This document shows, one piece after another, positions 8,448 to 16,545 of a stretch of 64,000 nucleotides of DNA; the first letter of the stretch is position 1; every line of letters starts with the position of its first letter. The position numbers and the translations under genes were made by a program. The notes beneath the pieces are model-generated. The model worked only from the letters and a program-made list of their open reading frames with translations. It was not told where the DNA came from and did no database searches. This DNA comes from Caballeronia zhejiangensis (GTDB taxonomy: Bacteria > Pseudomonadota > Gammaproteobacteria > Burkholderiales > Burkholderiaceae). Where the stretch lies: contig NZ_JFHD01000001.1 in assembly GCF_000698575.1 (NCBI RefSeq), positions 558,001 to 622,000 of the forward strand, in the 5' to 3' direction.

Positions 8448-9074
8448 TCAAAGGCGTCCCGGTCGCGGGTCCGGAACGAATCCATCGCGATTCGGCATGC
8501 GGATGGCGGCAAGCGAATGCGCATCGAGGCGGGCGTCGTCGGGAACGATGCCGTTCTGATTCAGGATCCACGCGCTCACGGCATACACCTCGTCCGCGCT
8601 CAGCGATTGCGGCGCGTTATAGGGCATCGCGCGGCGAATGTAATCGAACAGTGTCGTCGCGTATGGCCAGTAGCTTCCGACCGTGCGCACCGGCTTCTCG
8701 CTCGCGAGCGTGCCACGCCCGCCGATCAGCCGGTCGCCCAGCACGCCCTCGCCTTTCGCGCCGTGACACGAGGCGCACTTGGCCGCGAAGATCCGCGCAC
8801 CGGTCACCACGTCGCCGCTGCCCGCGGGCAGGCCGCGACCGTCAGGCGCGACATCGATGTTCCACGCGGCGATGTCCGCCGCGCTCACGGGCGTGCCGAT
8901 CGTGCCGATCGTGCCGATCGTGCCGACAGCCGCGCGATGCGTTGCATCGTCCAACCCGGCCTGCGACGCGCGCCCGTCCCGCCACGGCCCCGAGCAGGCG
9001 GTAAGACACAGCGCCGTCAGACCCACGATCAGCGGGCGCACGGCGCGAAGTTGTCGAGTTGATTCCCTATGCAT
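8448..9074 (-). CDS. c-type cytochrome lipoprotein, SoxD-like partner of sulfite dehydrogenase
   Basis: A 208-residue exported monohaem cytochrome. The N-terminus has a lipobox (LTAC, Cys27), so it is probably membrane-anchored in the periplasm. One haem site, CASCH, is at residues 100-104. Likely axial-Met regions are RRAMPYNAP and the following helix, as in small SoxD/SorB-type cytochromes. It overlaps the end of soxC by eight bases and is probably its electron acceptor. Residues 50-61 are a GTI tripeptide repeat produced by a 9-base tandem repeat. SoxD of Paracoccus is larger and dihaem, so this is a reduced version. Confidence 0.85.
   Translation of the reverse strand: MHRESTRQLRAVRPLIVGLTALCLTACSGPWRDGRASQAGLDDATHRAAVGTIGTIGTIGTPVSAADIAAWNIDVAPDGRGLPAGSGDVVTGARIFAAKCASCHGAKGEGVLGDRLIGGRGTLASEKPVRTVGSYWPYATTLFDYIRRAMPYNAPQSLSADEVYAVSAWILNQNGIVPDDARLDAHSLAAIRMPNRDGFVPDPRPGRL
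8892..8927. repeat. Short in-frame tandem repeat (9-base unit)
   Basis: Three exact copies and one partial copy of CGTGCCGAT lie end to end inside the cytochrome gene. They encode the GTI-GTI-GTI linker between the lipidated N-terminus and the haem domain. Because the unit is a multiple of three, changes in copy number would alter linker length without shifting frame. Confidence 0.85.
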
Positions 9075-10383
9075 TTTTCACGCTGCCATCGGCGTCGACG
9101 CGCCATTGCTGAATGCCGTTGTAGTGGTAGTTCGAGTTCAGCCCGCGCGCGGCGACGAGCGCCTCGCGCGTCGGCTGGATGTATCCGGTCGAATCCGTTG
9201 CCCGCGAGAGGATCGTGGCCGGTTCACCGTTCCACACCCATCCCGCATGAAAGCGCGTGAGCGCGCGATCGCCGGGCGTGCCATCGAGCCGCGCCGCTTG
9301 CCATGAACGGCCACCATCGACGGATACTTCGACCTGACGGATCGCACCGCGTCCCGACCAGGCGAGCCCCACGATCGGGTAGTAACCGTGAGTCGTCAAC
9401 TTGTGCCCGGGCGATGGCCGCGTGATGACCGATTTCGCATCCATCTCGAACACGAACTGGCGCGCGCGACCATCGGCCAGCAAGTTCGTGTATTTCGACG
9501 TTTCCTCTCGCGTTTCGAGCGGCGCGTCGACGAGCTTCAGCCTGCGCAGCCACTTCACGTTGGTGTTGCCTTCGAAGCCGGGGACCAGAAGCCGCAGCGG
9601 ATAGCCGTTCTCCGGCCGCAGCCGCTCGCCGTTCTGCGCATACACGACGAACGCGCGATCCAGCACGCGATCGAGCGGCAGGCTGCGCGTCATCGCGGCT
9701 GCATCGGCGCCCTCCGCGAGAATCCAGCGCGGCGCGTGGCCGTCGTTCGCAGCGAGCCCGCCGGCCGCCTCGATCAACGTCGAAAGCCGCACGCCGGTCC
9801 ACTCGCAGCACGACAGAAGCCCGTGCGTGAGCTGAACGGGCAGCCCGCTCGGCCCTTTCCATTCGCTCGCGGTGTTGCCCGAACATTCGAGAAAGTGCAC
9901 GCGCGACTCGGAAGGCAGCCGCAGCAAATCGTCCATCGTGAAGAGCTTCGGCTCGCGCACGAGGCCATGAATCACGAGCCGGTGCTGGTCCGGGTCGATA
10001 TCCGGCACACCGGCGTGATGGCGTTCGTAGACAAGCCCGTTCGGTGTGATCGCGCCGTGCAGATCGGCGAGCGGCGTCAGCGACGAAGCCGCTCCCGGCA
10101 CCGGCCACGCACGCGCCGCGCGACGCACGACCTCCGATTCGCGCGGGGATGGCAGGCCATAGGGATGATCGAGAATCGGCGCGCCAGGCATGCGCGTCCA
10201 CGGCTCGACGCTGAGCGGCTGCAAGCGTCCGGACGCCGCATTCGCGTGAGGCGCCACGACTGCCGACAGCGCGAGGCCGCCCAGCATCCGGCGTCGCGGC
10301 GACGCGGGAGCGTGTTGCTCCGGCTTCGCGGGATCGCCGGGCCGTGTGGCGGAAAACGATGAGAAACGCGGGATTTTCGGCAT
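9067..10383 (-). CDS. soxC: Molybdenum sulfite dehydrogenase, SoxC-type
   Basis: A 438-residue member of the sulfite oxidase family, expected to oxidise sulfite (or a protein-bound sulfane) to sulfate in the periplasm. The N-terminus has a Tat-like RRRMLGG (residues 30-36) before a hydrophobic stretch, as needed for a folded molybdoenzyme. SoxC signatures are ITPNGLVYERHHAGVPDID and HFLECSGNT, with the molybdenum-binding Cys at 167. The C-terminal dimerisation region carries VEVSVDGGRSWQAARL. No soxXYZAB genes are nearby, so in this setting it more likely clears sulfite released by the two upstream-type monooxygenases. Gene symbol by family resemblance. Confidence 0.87.
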   Translation of the reverse strand: MPKIPRFSSFSATRPGDPAKPEQHAPASPRRRMLGGLALSAVVAPHANAASGRLQPLSVEPWTRMPGAPILDHPYGLPSPRESEVVRRAARAWPVPGAASSLTPLADLHGAITPNGLVYERHHAGVPDIDPDQHRLVIHGLVREPKLFTMDDLLRLPSESRVHFLECSGNTASEWKGPSGLPVQLTHGLLSCCEWTGVRLSTLIEAAGGLAANDGHAPRWILAEGADAAAMTRSLPLDRVLDRAFVVYAQNGERLRPENGYPLRLLVPGFEGNTNVKWLRRLKLVDAPLETREETSKYTNLLADGRARQFVFEMDAKSVITRPSPGHKLTTHGYYPIVGLAWSGRGAIRQVEVSVDGGRSWQAARLDGTPGDRALTRFHAGWVWNGEPATILSRATDSTGYIQPTREALVAARGLNSNYHYNGIQQWRVDADGSVKNA

Positions 10384-10530
10384 GCTCGATGAGTCGGGCA
10401 GAGAAGACAGGCAGTCGGGCGCCCGATTATAGGTCGCGGTTTCGGGATGCCCAATCGCGATTGCGACTATGCAAATGACAAGGGTTGCTTAAGCGCCATC
10501 GTCTAACGCGCTCCTGCGAATGCGATGACA

Positions 10531-10998
10531 TCATGAGTCGCTCACGCCGACGACGGCGCGCAGGATCACCGGCTGCCCGCCGCGCAACGACACGGCGCCG
10601 AACACCGAGCGCGCGTGCACGCCGGCATCGCCCAGAACCTCGACCAGCAGATCCGATGCGCCGTCGAGCACCTTCGCGTGGTCTTCGAAGGCGGCGTCGG
10701 CGTTCACGAAGCCCTGCACGTCGAGCACCTGCTTCACGCGTTCGAGCGAGCCGAGTTCATCGCGCAGCACGAGCAGCAGTTCCAGTGCCGCCTCGCGTGC
10801 GAACGAAACGCCGTCTTCGAGCGTGAGCGTGTCACCCAGCCTGCCTTTGGACGGCTTACCGTCGATGGCGGCGCCCGCCGACTTGCCCGACACGAACACG
10901 AGATCGCCCCAGCGGGTGGCATTGCGATAGTTCGCCTTCGGGTTGCTCGAAGTGCGTTCGGGGTCGATCAGACGGTCGAGTCTTTCGTCAGCGCTCAT
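10531..10998 (-). CDS. RidA-family protein
   Basis: A 155-residue member of the RidA/YjgF superfamily. Many of these hydrolyse reactive enamine/imine intermediates, though this divergent subgroup is often of unknown function. Features are YRNATRWGDLVFVSGKSA, FAREAALELLLVLRDELGSLERV, KVLDVQGFVNAD-like sequence and RSVFGAVSLRGGQPVILRA. The Arg expected for carboxylate binding in true RidA (here HARSVFGA) is present. Start chosen at ATG 10998, which has AGGAG five bases upstream, not the longer frame to 11031. It lies upstream of soxC, separated by about 150 bases. Confidence 0.8.
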   Translation of the reverse strand: MSADERLDRLIDPERTSSNPKANYRNATRWGDLVFVSGKSAGAAIDGKPSKGRLGDTLTLEDGVSFAREAALELLLVLRDELGSLERVKQVLDVQGFVNADAAFEDHAKVLDGASDLLVEVLGDAGVHARSVFGAVSLRGGQPVILRAVVGVSDS

Positions 10999-11083
10999 GG
11001 TGCTCCTGTCGGTATGAATGCGTGACATCACGCGCAGCCGCTCATGTTATGCAGCAACGGCCGGCGCGCTAACCAACGAAGCC

Positions 11084-11097
11084 TCATATCGATATGA
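11084..11097. promoter_or_regulatory. Perfect palindrome in ridA-porin intergenic region
   Basis: TCATATCGATATGA is a perfect 14-base palindrome in the divergent gap between ridA and the porin gene, about 190 bases upstream of the porin ATG. It could be a dimeric regulator site, but no regulator gene is adjacent. Confidence 0.3.
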
Positions 11098-11286
11098 CCG
11101 GCCTCGCGCGGCGCGAAGCGTTCGTTGCGCGCCTGCTCGCGATTTCTGCATCGCTTCTCCGATGTAATCCGGAATCCAAATCAGACGCTCCGACCATTAC
11201 AAACGAAAAATCCTTTGTTGGACTTCGGTAAGCACGACCGTAGTATCCGGCTTCCTCGAACTCATGGTTAATACCTAAGGAAGCGA

Positions 11287-12480
11287 ATGAAACGAGTCGC
11301 ACTCGCCGGCGCCGCTGGCTTACTGGCCGCCCTTCCGGGCATCGTTCAGGCACAGAGTTCCGTCACCTTGTACGGGATCATCGACGCCGGCCTCGCCTAT
11401 ACGAACAATCAGCGTGGCGCATCCAATGTGCAGGCGACGAGCGGCAAGCTCAACGGCAGCCGCTGGGGCCTCAAAGGCGTCGAAGATCTGGGCGGCGGCT
11501 ACAAGGCGCTGTTCGCGCTCGAGAGCGGCTATCGCGTCAACGACGGCACACTCGCTCAAGGCGGACGCGAATTCGGGCGGCAAGCTTATGTGGGCGTGGC
11601 GAAGACGGGCATCGGCACGCTGACGCTCGGGCGTCAGTACGATCCGAACACGGATCTCGTTGCGCTCTTCGCGGGGCCGGGATTCTGGTCGCCCGCCACG
11701 CACGTCGGCGATAACGACAATCTGAATCAGACCTTCCGCATCAACAATGCCGTGAAGTTCAAGAGCGATACCTTCGCGGGCGTGACTGTCGATGCGCTCT
11801 ACGGGTTCAGCAATCAGGCGAGCAACGGCGCGGGCGCGGGCTTCGGCAACAACCGCGCTTGGGGCGTATCGGCGAGCTACGCCAGCGGGCCGTTGCAACT
11901 CGGCGCGGGCTATTTGCTGCTCGATCATCCGAATGTCGCGTCGAACACGAGCGGCGCGGTCGGCGGTGCATCGACCACGTCCGGCGACGACTACAGCGGC
12001 GCCTTCTTCTATGGCCTGAACGGCGGCGTCGCGCGGCAGCAAGTGGCGGTCGCGGGCGGCAACTATGCGATCGGATCGGTCGCGACAGTCGGCTTCGCAT
12101 GGAGCCACACGCAGCTCGACTACAACGATGGCTCGTCGCGCAAGTTCAACAACTACGATGTGAACGGCCGCTACAACATTACGCCGGCGACGACGCTGAT
12201 CGGCGTGTACACCTTCACCGATGGCCGCGCCAACAGTCTGCCCGGCACCGGCGGCGCGACACTCAAGCCGCGCTGGCATCAGTTCACGCTCGGCGTCGAC
12301 TATGTATTGTCGAAGCGCACGGACCTCTATCTCTCCGGCGTCTATCAGCTCGCGGCGGGCGATGCCTCGACGCGCGTCGGCAACGGCTATCAGAAGATCG
12401 CGGCTATCGCCGACGCGGGCACGCCGTCGTCGACGAACCGGCAAGTGGCGGCGTTCGGCGGCGTGCGCGTGCGCTTCTGA
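11287..12480 (+). CDS. Outer-membrane general porin, Burkholderia/Neisseria type
   Basis: A 397-residue trimeric porin. It has a signal peptide (LAGAAGLLAALPGIVQA), then the family start QSSVTLYGIIDAGLAYTNNQ, the SRWGLKGVEDLGGGYKALFALESGY strands, a constriction-loop region after LTLGRQYDP, and the terminal Phe (GGVRVRF) required for outer-membrane assembly. Ribosome-binding sequence AAGGAA precedes the ATG. It would admit small hydrophilic solutes. Its position between sulfur genes makes a role in sulfonate or sulfate-ester uptake plausible, but that is inference. Confidence 0.92.
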   Translation: MKRVALAGAAGLLAALPGIVQAQSSVTLYGIIDAGLAYTNNQRGASNVQATSGKLNGSRWGLKGVEDLGGGYKALFALESGYRVNDGTLAQGGREFGRQAYVGVAKTGIGTLTLGRQYDPNTDLVALFAGPGFWSPATHVGDNDNLNQTFRINNAVKFKSDTFAGVTVDALYGFSNQASNGAGAGFGNNRAWGVSASYASGPLQLGAGYLLLDHPNVASNTSGAVGGASTTSGDDYSGAFFYGLNGGVARQQVAVAGGNYAIGSVATVGFAWSHTQLDYNDGSSRKFNNYDVNGRYNITPATTLIGVYTFTDGRANSLPGTGGATLKPRWHQFTLGVDYVLSKRTDLYLSGVYQLAAGDASTRVGNGYQKIAAIADAGTPSSTNRQVAAFGGVRVRF

Positions 12481-12601
12481 GCTGCGAAGAACCGCATCGA
12501 ACCGGTGAAAATCCCGCGGCGAAAGCGCGGAACGACACCCTCGATACGCTGCGCTCACACCGTTTCCCTACGCGCCCACGAATCGGGCGCATCCGGAAGG
12601 C

Positions 12602-12628
12602 ACGCTCGAAGCCTCGTGCTTCGAGCGT
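12602..12628. terminator. Hairpin after porin gene (terminator-like, no T-tract)
   Basis: ACGCTCGAAGC, loop CTCGT, then GCTTCGAGCGT form a perfect 11-base stem about 120 bases after the porin stop and 140 before the arylsulfatase start. No run of T follows, so a Rho-independent terminator is uncertain; it may protect transcript ends or act in the leader of the sulfatase operon. Confidence 0.4.
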
Positions 12629-12768
12629 CGCCGAGCGCATTCGCGCGACGCGCAATCGCGGTTCTTTCAAATCTCTGAAGGCGACAAGCAAAGCAGAAAT
12701 CGATCTTTGGCGGCCTTGAGCCGGTTGCTAAGATCGCCGCTCGCTTTCAACGGACCGCCATAACGACA

Positions 12769-14709
12769 ATGACCTTGCACCGCTCGATCGCTACCCGCCG
12801 CGCCGCCGTTGCGCTCGCCGTCGCCAGCCTCTTCGCGCTGGCATCGTGCGGCTCTTCCAGCGACAGCTCGCCGACGACCGCGCCGGTCGCCGCCGCCAAA
12901 CGGCCGAACATCCTGTACATCATGGCCGACGATCTCGGCTACTCGGATATCCACGCGTTCGGCGGCGAAATCAACACGCCGAATCTCGATGCGCTCGTCG
13001 CATCGGGCCGCATCCTCACGAACCATCACACCGGCACGGTCTGCGCGATCACGCGCGCCATGCTGATCTCAGGCACCGACCACCATCTCGTCGGCGAAGG
13101 CACGATGGGCACGCCAACCGACGAACGCAAGGGCCTGCCGGGATACGAAGGCTATCTGAACGACCGGGCGCTCTCGGTCGCGCAGTTGCTGAAGGATGGC
13201 GGTTATCACACGTACATGGCGGGCAAGTGGCACATCGGCTCGGGAATCGTAGGCAGCACCACAGGCGGCGGGCAAACGCCGGATCAGTGGGGCTTCGAGC
13301 ATAGCTATGCGCTGCTCGGCGGCGCCGCGACGAATCACTTCGCGCACGAACCCGCAGGCTCGAAAAACTACACGGAAGACGGTCAATACGTTCAGCCGGG
13401 ACAGCCCGGCCAGCCAGGCGGCGCAGGCGGCAGTCCGAGCGTCTTCTATTCGACCGACTTCTATACGCAGCGCTTGATCTCCTACATCGATTCGAACAAG
13501 GGCGACGGCAAGCCCTTCTTCGCCTACGCAGCCTACACGTCGCCGCACTGGCCTTTGCAGGTGCCCGAGCCTTACTTGCACAACTATGCGGGCAAGTACG
13601 ACGCAGGTTACGACGTCATCCGCAATGCGCGGATTGCCCGGCAGAAGGCGCTCGGCATCATTCCCGCCGATTTCAATCCGTATCAGGGCGCGCCGGAAAC
13701 GCTGACCTCGTCGCCCGCCACGGCGAACAATGGCACCGCGAACGCGAAATACATCAGCGCCGTGCACAACGCCGCGCAAGGCTACAGCGACTATGGTCCC
13801 GGCACGGTCAACAAGTCGTGGAACAGCCTGTCCGCCGCCGAGAAGAAGGCGCAAGCGCGCTACATGGAAATCTATGCCGGCATGGTCGAGAATCTCGATC
13901 ACAACATCGGCCTGCTGATCCAGCATCTGAAAGACATCGGCGAATACGACAACACGTTCATCCTGTTTCAGTCCGATAACGGCGCGGAAGGCTGGCCGAT
14001 CGACTCGGGCGCGGATCCGACCGCGACCGATACCGCGAACGCATCCGATGCGGTCTATTCGACGCTCGGCACCGACAACGGTCAGCAGAACGCGCGGCGT
14101 CTGCAATACGGCCTGCGCTGGGCCGAAGTCAGCGCGACGCCGTTCCGCCTCACCAAGGGCTACGCGGGCGAAGGCGGCGTATCGACACCGCTCATCGCAC
14201 ATTTGCCCGGACAGACGGCGCAGTTGCCCACCTTGCGCGCCTTCACGCACGTCACCGACAACACCGCGACCTTCCTCGCCGTCGCACAGATCACGCCGCC
14301 GACGCAGCCCGCGCCGGCTTCGATCAATACGCTCACGGGCGTCGATTCGAACAAGGGCAAGGTGGTCTATAACAACCGCTACGTCTATCCGGTCACCGGA
14401 CAGTCGCTGCTCCCGATTCTCAAGGGCGACGGCACCGCGGAAGTGCACACCGCCGCGTTCGGTGACGAAGCCTATGGACGCGGCTATCTGCGCAGCTCCG
14501 ATGGCCGCTGGAAGGCGCTTTGGACCGAGCCGCCGACCGGTCCCGCCGACGGTCACTGGCAGCTCTTCGACCTGCAGGCCGATCGCGGCGAGAACAACGA
14601 CGTATCGGCGCAGAATCCGTCGGTCATCGACAGTCTCGTGCAGCAGTGGAACAGCTACATGAGCACGGTGGGCGGCGTCGAACCGCTGCGGCCGCGCGGC
14701 TACTATTGA
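12769..14709 (+). CDS. Arylsulfatase-family sulfatase lipoprotein
   Basis: A 646-residue alkaline-phosphatase-fold sulfatase, expected to release sulfate from organic sulfate esters in the periplasm or at the membrane. A lipobox (LASC, Cys27) follows the signal sequence. Metal-binding PNILYIMADDLGYSD holds Asp54/Asp55. The active-site segment is C92-A-I-T-R96 followed by AMLISGTDHH, with FQSDNGAEG later supplying the second Asp-Asn pair. Family members normally have C/S-x-P/A-x-R; here Ile94 replaces Pro. The next gene encodes a formylglycine-generating enzyme, which normally converts that Cys to the catalytic residue. First gene of a four-gene operon. Confidence 0.88.
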   Translation: MTLHRSIATRRAAVALAVASLFALASCGSSSDSSPTTAPVAAAKRPNILYIMADDLGYSDIHAFGGEINTPNLDALVASGRILTNHHTGTVCAITRAMLISGTDHHLVGEGTMGTPTDERKGLPGYEGYLNDRALSVAQLLKDGGYHTYMAGKWHIGSGIVGSTTGGGQTPDQWGFEHSYALLGGAATNHFAHEPAGSKNYTEDGQYVQPGQPGQPGGAGGSPSVFYSTDFYTQRLISYIDSNKGDGKPFFAYAAYTSPHWPLQVPEPYLHNYAGKYDAGYDVIRNARIARQKALGIIPADFNPYQGAPETLTSSPATANNGTANAKYISAVHNAAQGYSDYGPGTVNKSWNSLSAAEKKAQARYMEIYAGMVENLDHNIGLLIQHLKDIGEYDNTFILFQSDNGAEGWPIDSGADPTATDTANASDAVYSTLGTDNGQQNARRLQYGLRWAEVSATPFRLTKGYAGEGGVSTPLIAHLPGQTAQLPTLRAFTHVTDNTATFLAVAQITPPTQPAPASINTLTGVDSNKGKVVYNNRYVYPVTGQSLLPILKGDGTAEVHTAAFGDEAYGRGYLRSSDGRWKALWTEPPTGPADGHWQLFDLQADRGENNDVSAQNPSVIDSLVQQWNSYMSTVGGVEPLRPRGYY

Positions 14710-14716
14710 GCGCGCG

Positions 14717-15757
14717 ATGAGTCGTCGATGGACATCCGTTGCAGGCGCCGGCGCCGTGACGCTCGCGTTGTTCGGCGCGGGCTTCGGCGGGGCGCTCGCC
14801 GTGAACGCGGAGCACGGCTTCGATCCGCGCAATCTCGCGCGCACGCTGGCGCCGCTCGGCTCCGAGCAGCAATGCGAACGCTATTCGGGCATTCCCGCCA
14901 AGTGGCGCGACGATCCGCGCGCGGGCATGGTGCACCTGCGCGGCGGCGAATTCGTCTTCGGCAGCACACTGGGTTATGAGGACGAGCGCCCGATGGGCGA
15001 TGGCAAGACGAAGGTCGGAGCCTTCTGGATCGACCAGACCGATGTAACCAACGCGCAGTTCGCCGCTTTCGTCGACGCGACGGGCTATGTGACCGAAGCC
15101 GAGCGTCAGGGCGGCGCTGTCGTGTTCCATGTCCCGACGCGCGAAGAAATGAACGCACGCGATCTCGCGTGGTGGTCGTGGGTGAAAGGTGCGTCGTGGA
15201 AGCATCCCACGGGATCGTCGAGCACATGGAAAGGGCGCGAAAATCGTCCGGTGACGATGGTGACGCTCGCCGACGCCCTCGCCTACGCGCACTGGCTCGG
15301 CCGCGATCTGCCGACCGAGGCCGAGTGGGAATACGCGGGCAAGGCCGGGCGGGAAGGCGCGCAGCTCGACGCCGCTCCGCGCGATGCGCGCGGCAAGCCA
15401 TCGGCGAATTACTGGCAAGGCGTGTTTCCCGTGCTCGACTCCGCCGAAGACGGCCATGCGGGTTTGGCGCCGGTCGGTTGCTATGCGGCGAACGATTTCA
15501 GGCTGTACGACATGATCGGCAACGCATGGGAATGGACGAAGGATCCTTACACCGGTCCGCGTCAGCCGCATTCGAACGGCGACACGGCGGCGGTGATCCC
15601 AGCGCGCAAGCACGACACGGCCATGGTCATCAAGGGCGGCTCGTTCCTGTGCGCGCAGGATTATTGCGTACGCTACCGGGCGTCGTCGCGCGAGCAGCAG
15701 GAAGCGGATTTGCCCGCGTCGCATATCGGCTTTCGCACCGTGCTGAGGGACGGCTGA
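14717..15757 (+). CDS. Formylglycine-generating enzyme (SUMF1 family), membrane-anchored or exported
   Basis: A 346-residue FGE-sulfatase-domain protein that would oxidise the sulfatase active-site Cys to formylglycine. The domain begins near MVHLRGGEFVFGS and includes FWIDQTDVTNAQFAAFV, LPTEAEWEYAGKAG, NAWEWTKDPY and KGGSFLCAQDYCVRYR. The last contains the Cys312-x4-Cys317 pair that binds copper in aerobic FGEs. The N-terminus is a hydrophobic helix (AGAVTLALFGAGFGGALAV) after Arg-Arg, so the domain probably sits in the periplasm, where the sulfatase is delivered. The gene starts seven bases after the sulfatase stop. Start ATG at 14717. Confidence 0.88.
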   Translation: MSRRWTSVAGAGAVTLALFGAGFGGALAVNAEHGFDPRNLARTLAPLGSEQQCERYSGIPAKWRDDPRAGMVHLRGGEFVFGSTLGYEDERPMGDGKTKVGAFWIDQTDVTNAQFAAFVDATGYVTEAERQGGAVVFHVPTREEMNARDLAWWSWVKGASWKHPTGSSSTWKGRENRPVTMVTLADALAYAHWLGRDLPTEAEWEYAGKAGREGAQLDAAPRDARGKPSANYWQGVFPVLDSAEDGHAGLAPVGCYAANDFRLYDMIGNAWEWTKDPYTGPRQPHSNGDTAAVIPARKHDTAMVIKGGSFLCAQDYCVRYRASSREQQEADLPASHIGFRTVLRDG

Positions 15758-16545
15758 TGCGCGCGCGATTCGTTTTCGCGGGGGCGGTTCTGGCAGCCTC
15801 CTTCGTGACGACGGCGCATGCCGCGGAGCAGACGGTTCGCATCGGCGTGATGCCGGGCGAGGAAGCGACGATCGTCGCGCATGTGCGTGAAGTCGCCGCG
15901 AAGCAGGGCTTGCCGCTCGCCGTCGTGACTTTCGACGATGCCGCGCGCATCGACGCCGCGCTCGCAAACGGTACGATCGATGCCGCCAGTTTCGAGGACG
16001 AAGCCAGCCTCGCCGCCCGCAGCGCGCGCAACGGCTACGCGATCGAAAGCGTCGCCGCGACCGTGACCTTGCCGTTGGCGCTCTACTCGCGCAAGCTCGC
16101 ATCGATCGCCTACTTGCCGCGCGGCGCGACCGTCGCCGTTCCGGCCGATGCCGCCGGCACCGCGCGCGCATTGATCCTCCTGCAGAACTATGCGCTCATC
16201 ACGCTGAAGGACGGCGCGGGCCTTCATCCGACGCTCGGGGATATCGCCGGCAATCGCTTCGGTCTGAAGATCCGCCGGGTGGAACGTGCGAAGCTCTACG
16301 AAGCGCTCGACACGGCGAGCTTCGTCGCGATGAACGCCGACGACGCCGCGCGCAACAAGCTGAAGCCGGGCCGCGACAGCATCGGCATCGAAGATGCGCG
16401 CTCGCCTTATCAGCATGTTCTCGCCGTGCGTACGCGCGACGCGAAGGCCGCCTGGGTCGGGCGACTCGTTCGTGTCTTTCATTCCGACGACGTCGCGCAT
16501 TTCATCCTCACGCAGTATCAGGATTCCGTGCGCCGGCCTTGGTGA
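15757..16545 (+). CDS. NlpA/MetQ-family periplasmic binding protein
   Basis: A 262-residue exported binding protein (signal MRARFVFAGAVLAASFVTTAHA). The mature start EQTVRIGVMPGEEATIVAHV and the later PLALYSRKLASIAYLPRGATVAVPADAAGTARALILLQ match the MetQ/NlpA family, which binds methionine and related compounds for ABC uptake. Start ATG overlaps the FGE stop by one base (TGATG). No lipobox is evident and no MetNI-type genes are adjacent. In this operon the ligand could be a sulfur compound, but that is inferred only from context. Confidence 0.83.
   Translation: MRARFVFAGAVLAASFVTTAHAAEQTVRIGVMPGEEATIVAHVREVAAKQGLPLAVVTFDDAARIDAALANGTIDAASFEDEASLAARSARNGYAIESVAATVTLPLALYSRKLASIAYLPRGATVAVPADAAGTARALILLQNYALITLKDGAGLHPTLGDIAGNRFGLKIRRVERAKLYEALDTASFVAMNADDAARNKLKPGRDSIGIEDARSPYQHVLAVRTRDAKAAWVGRLVRVFHSDDVAHFILTQYQDSVRRPW

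Noticed and set aside
8892..8927. Possible CRISPR or regulatory repeat
   Set aside because: Units of nine bases without spacers, inside a coding frame and encoding GTI repeats.
11084..11097. Strong operator claim for the porin-ridA palindrome
   Set aside because: Single 14-base palindrome without a second copy or a neighbouring regulator; listed as low-confidence only.
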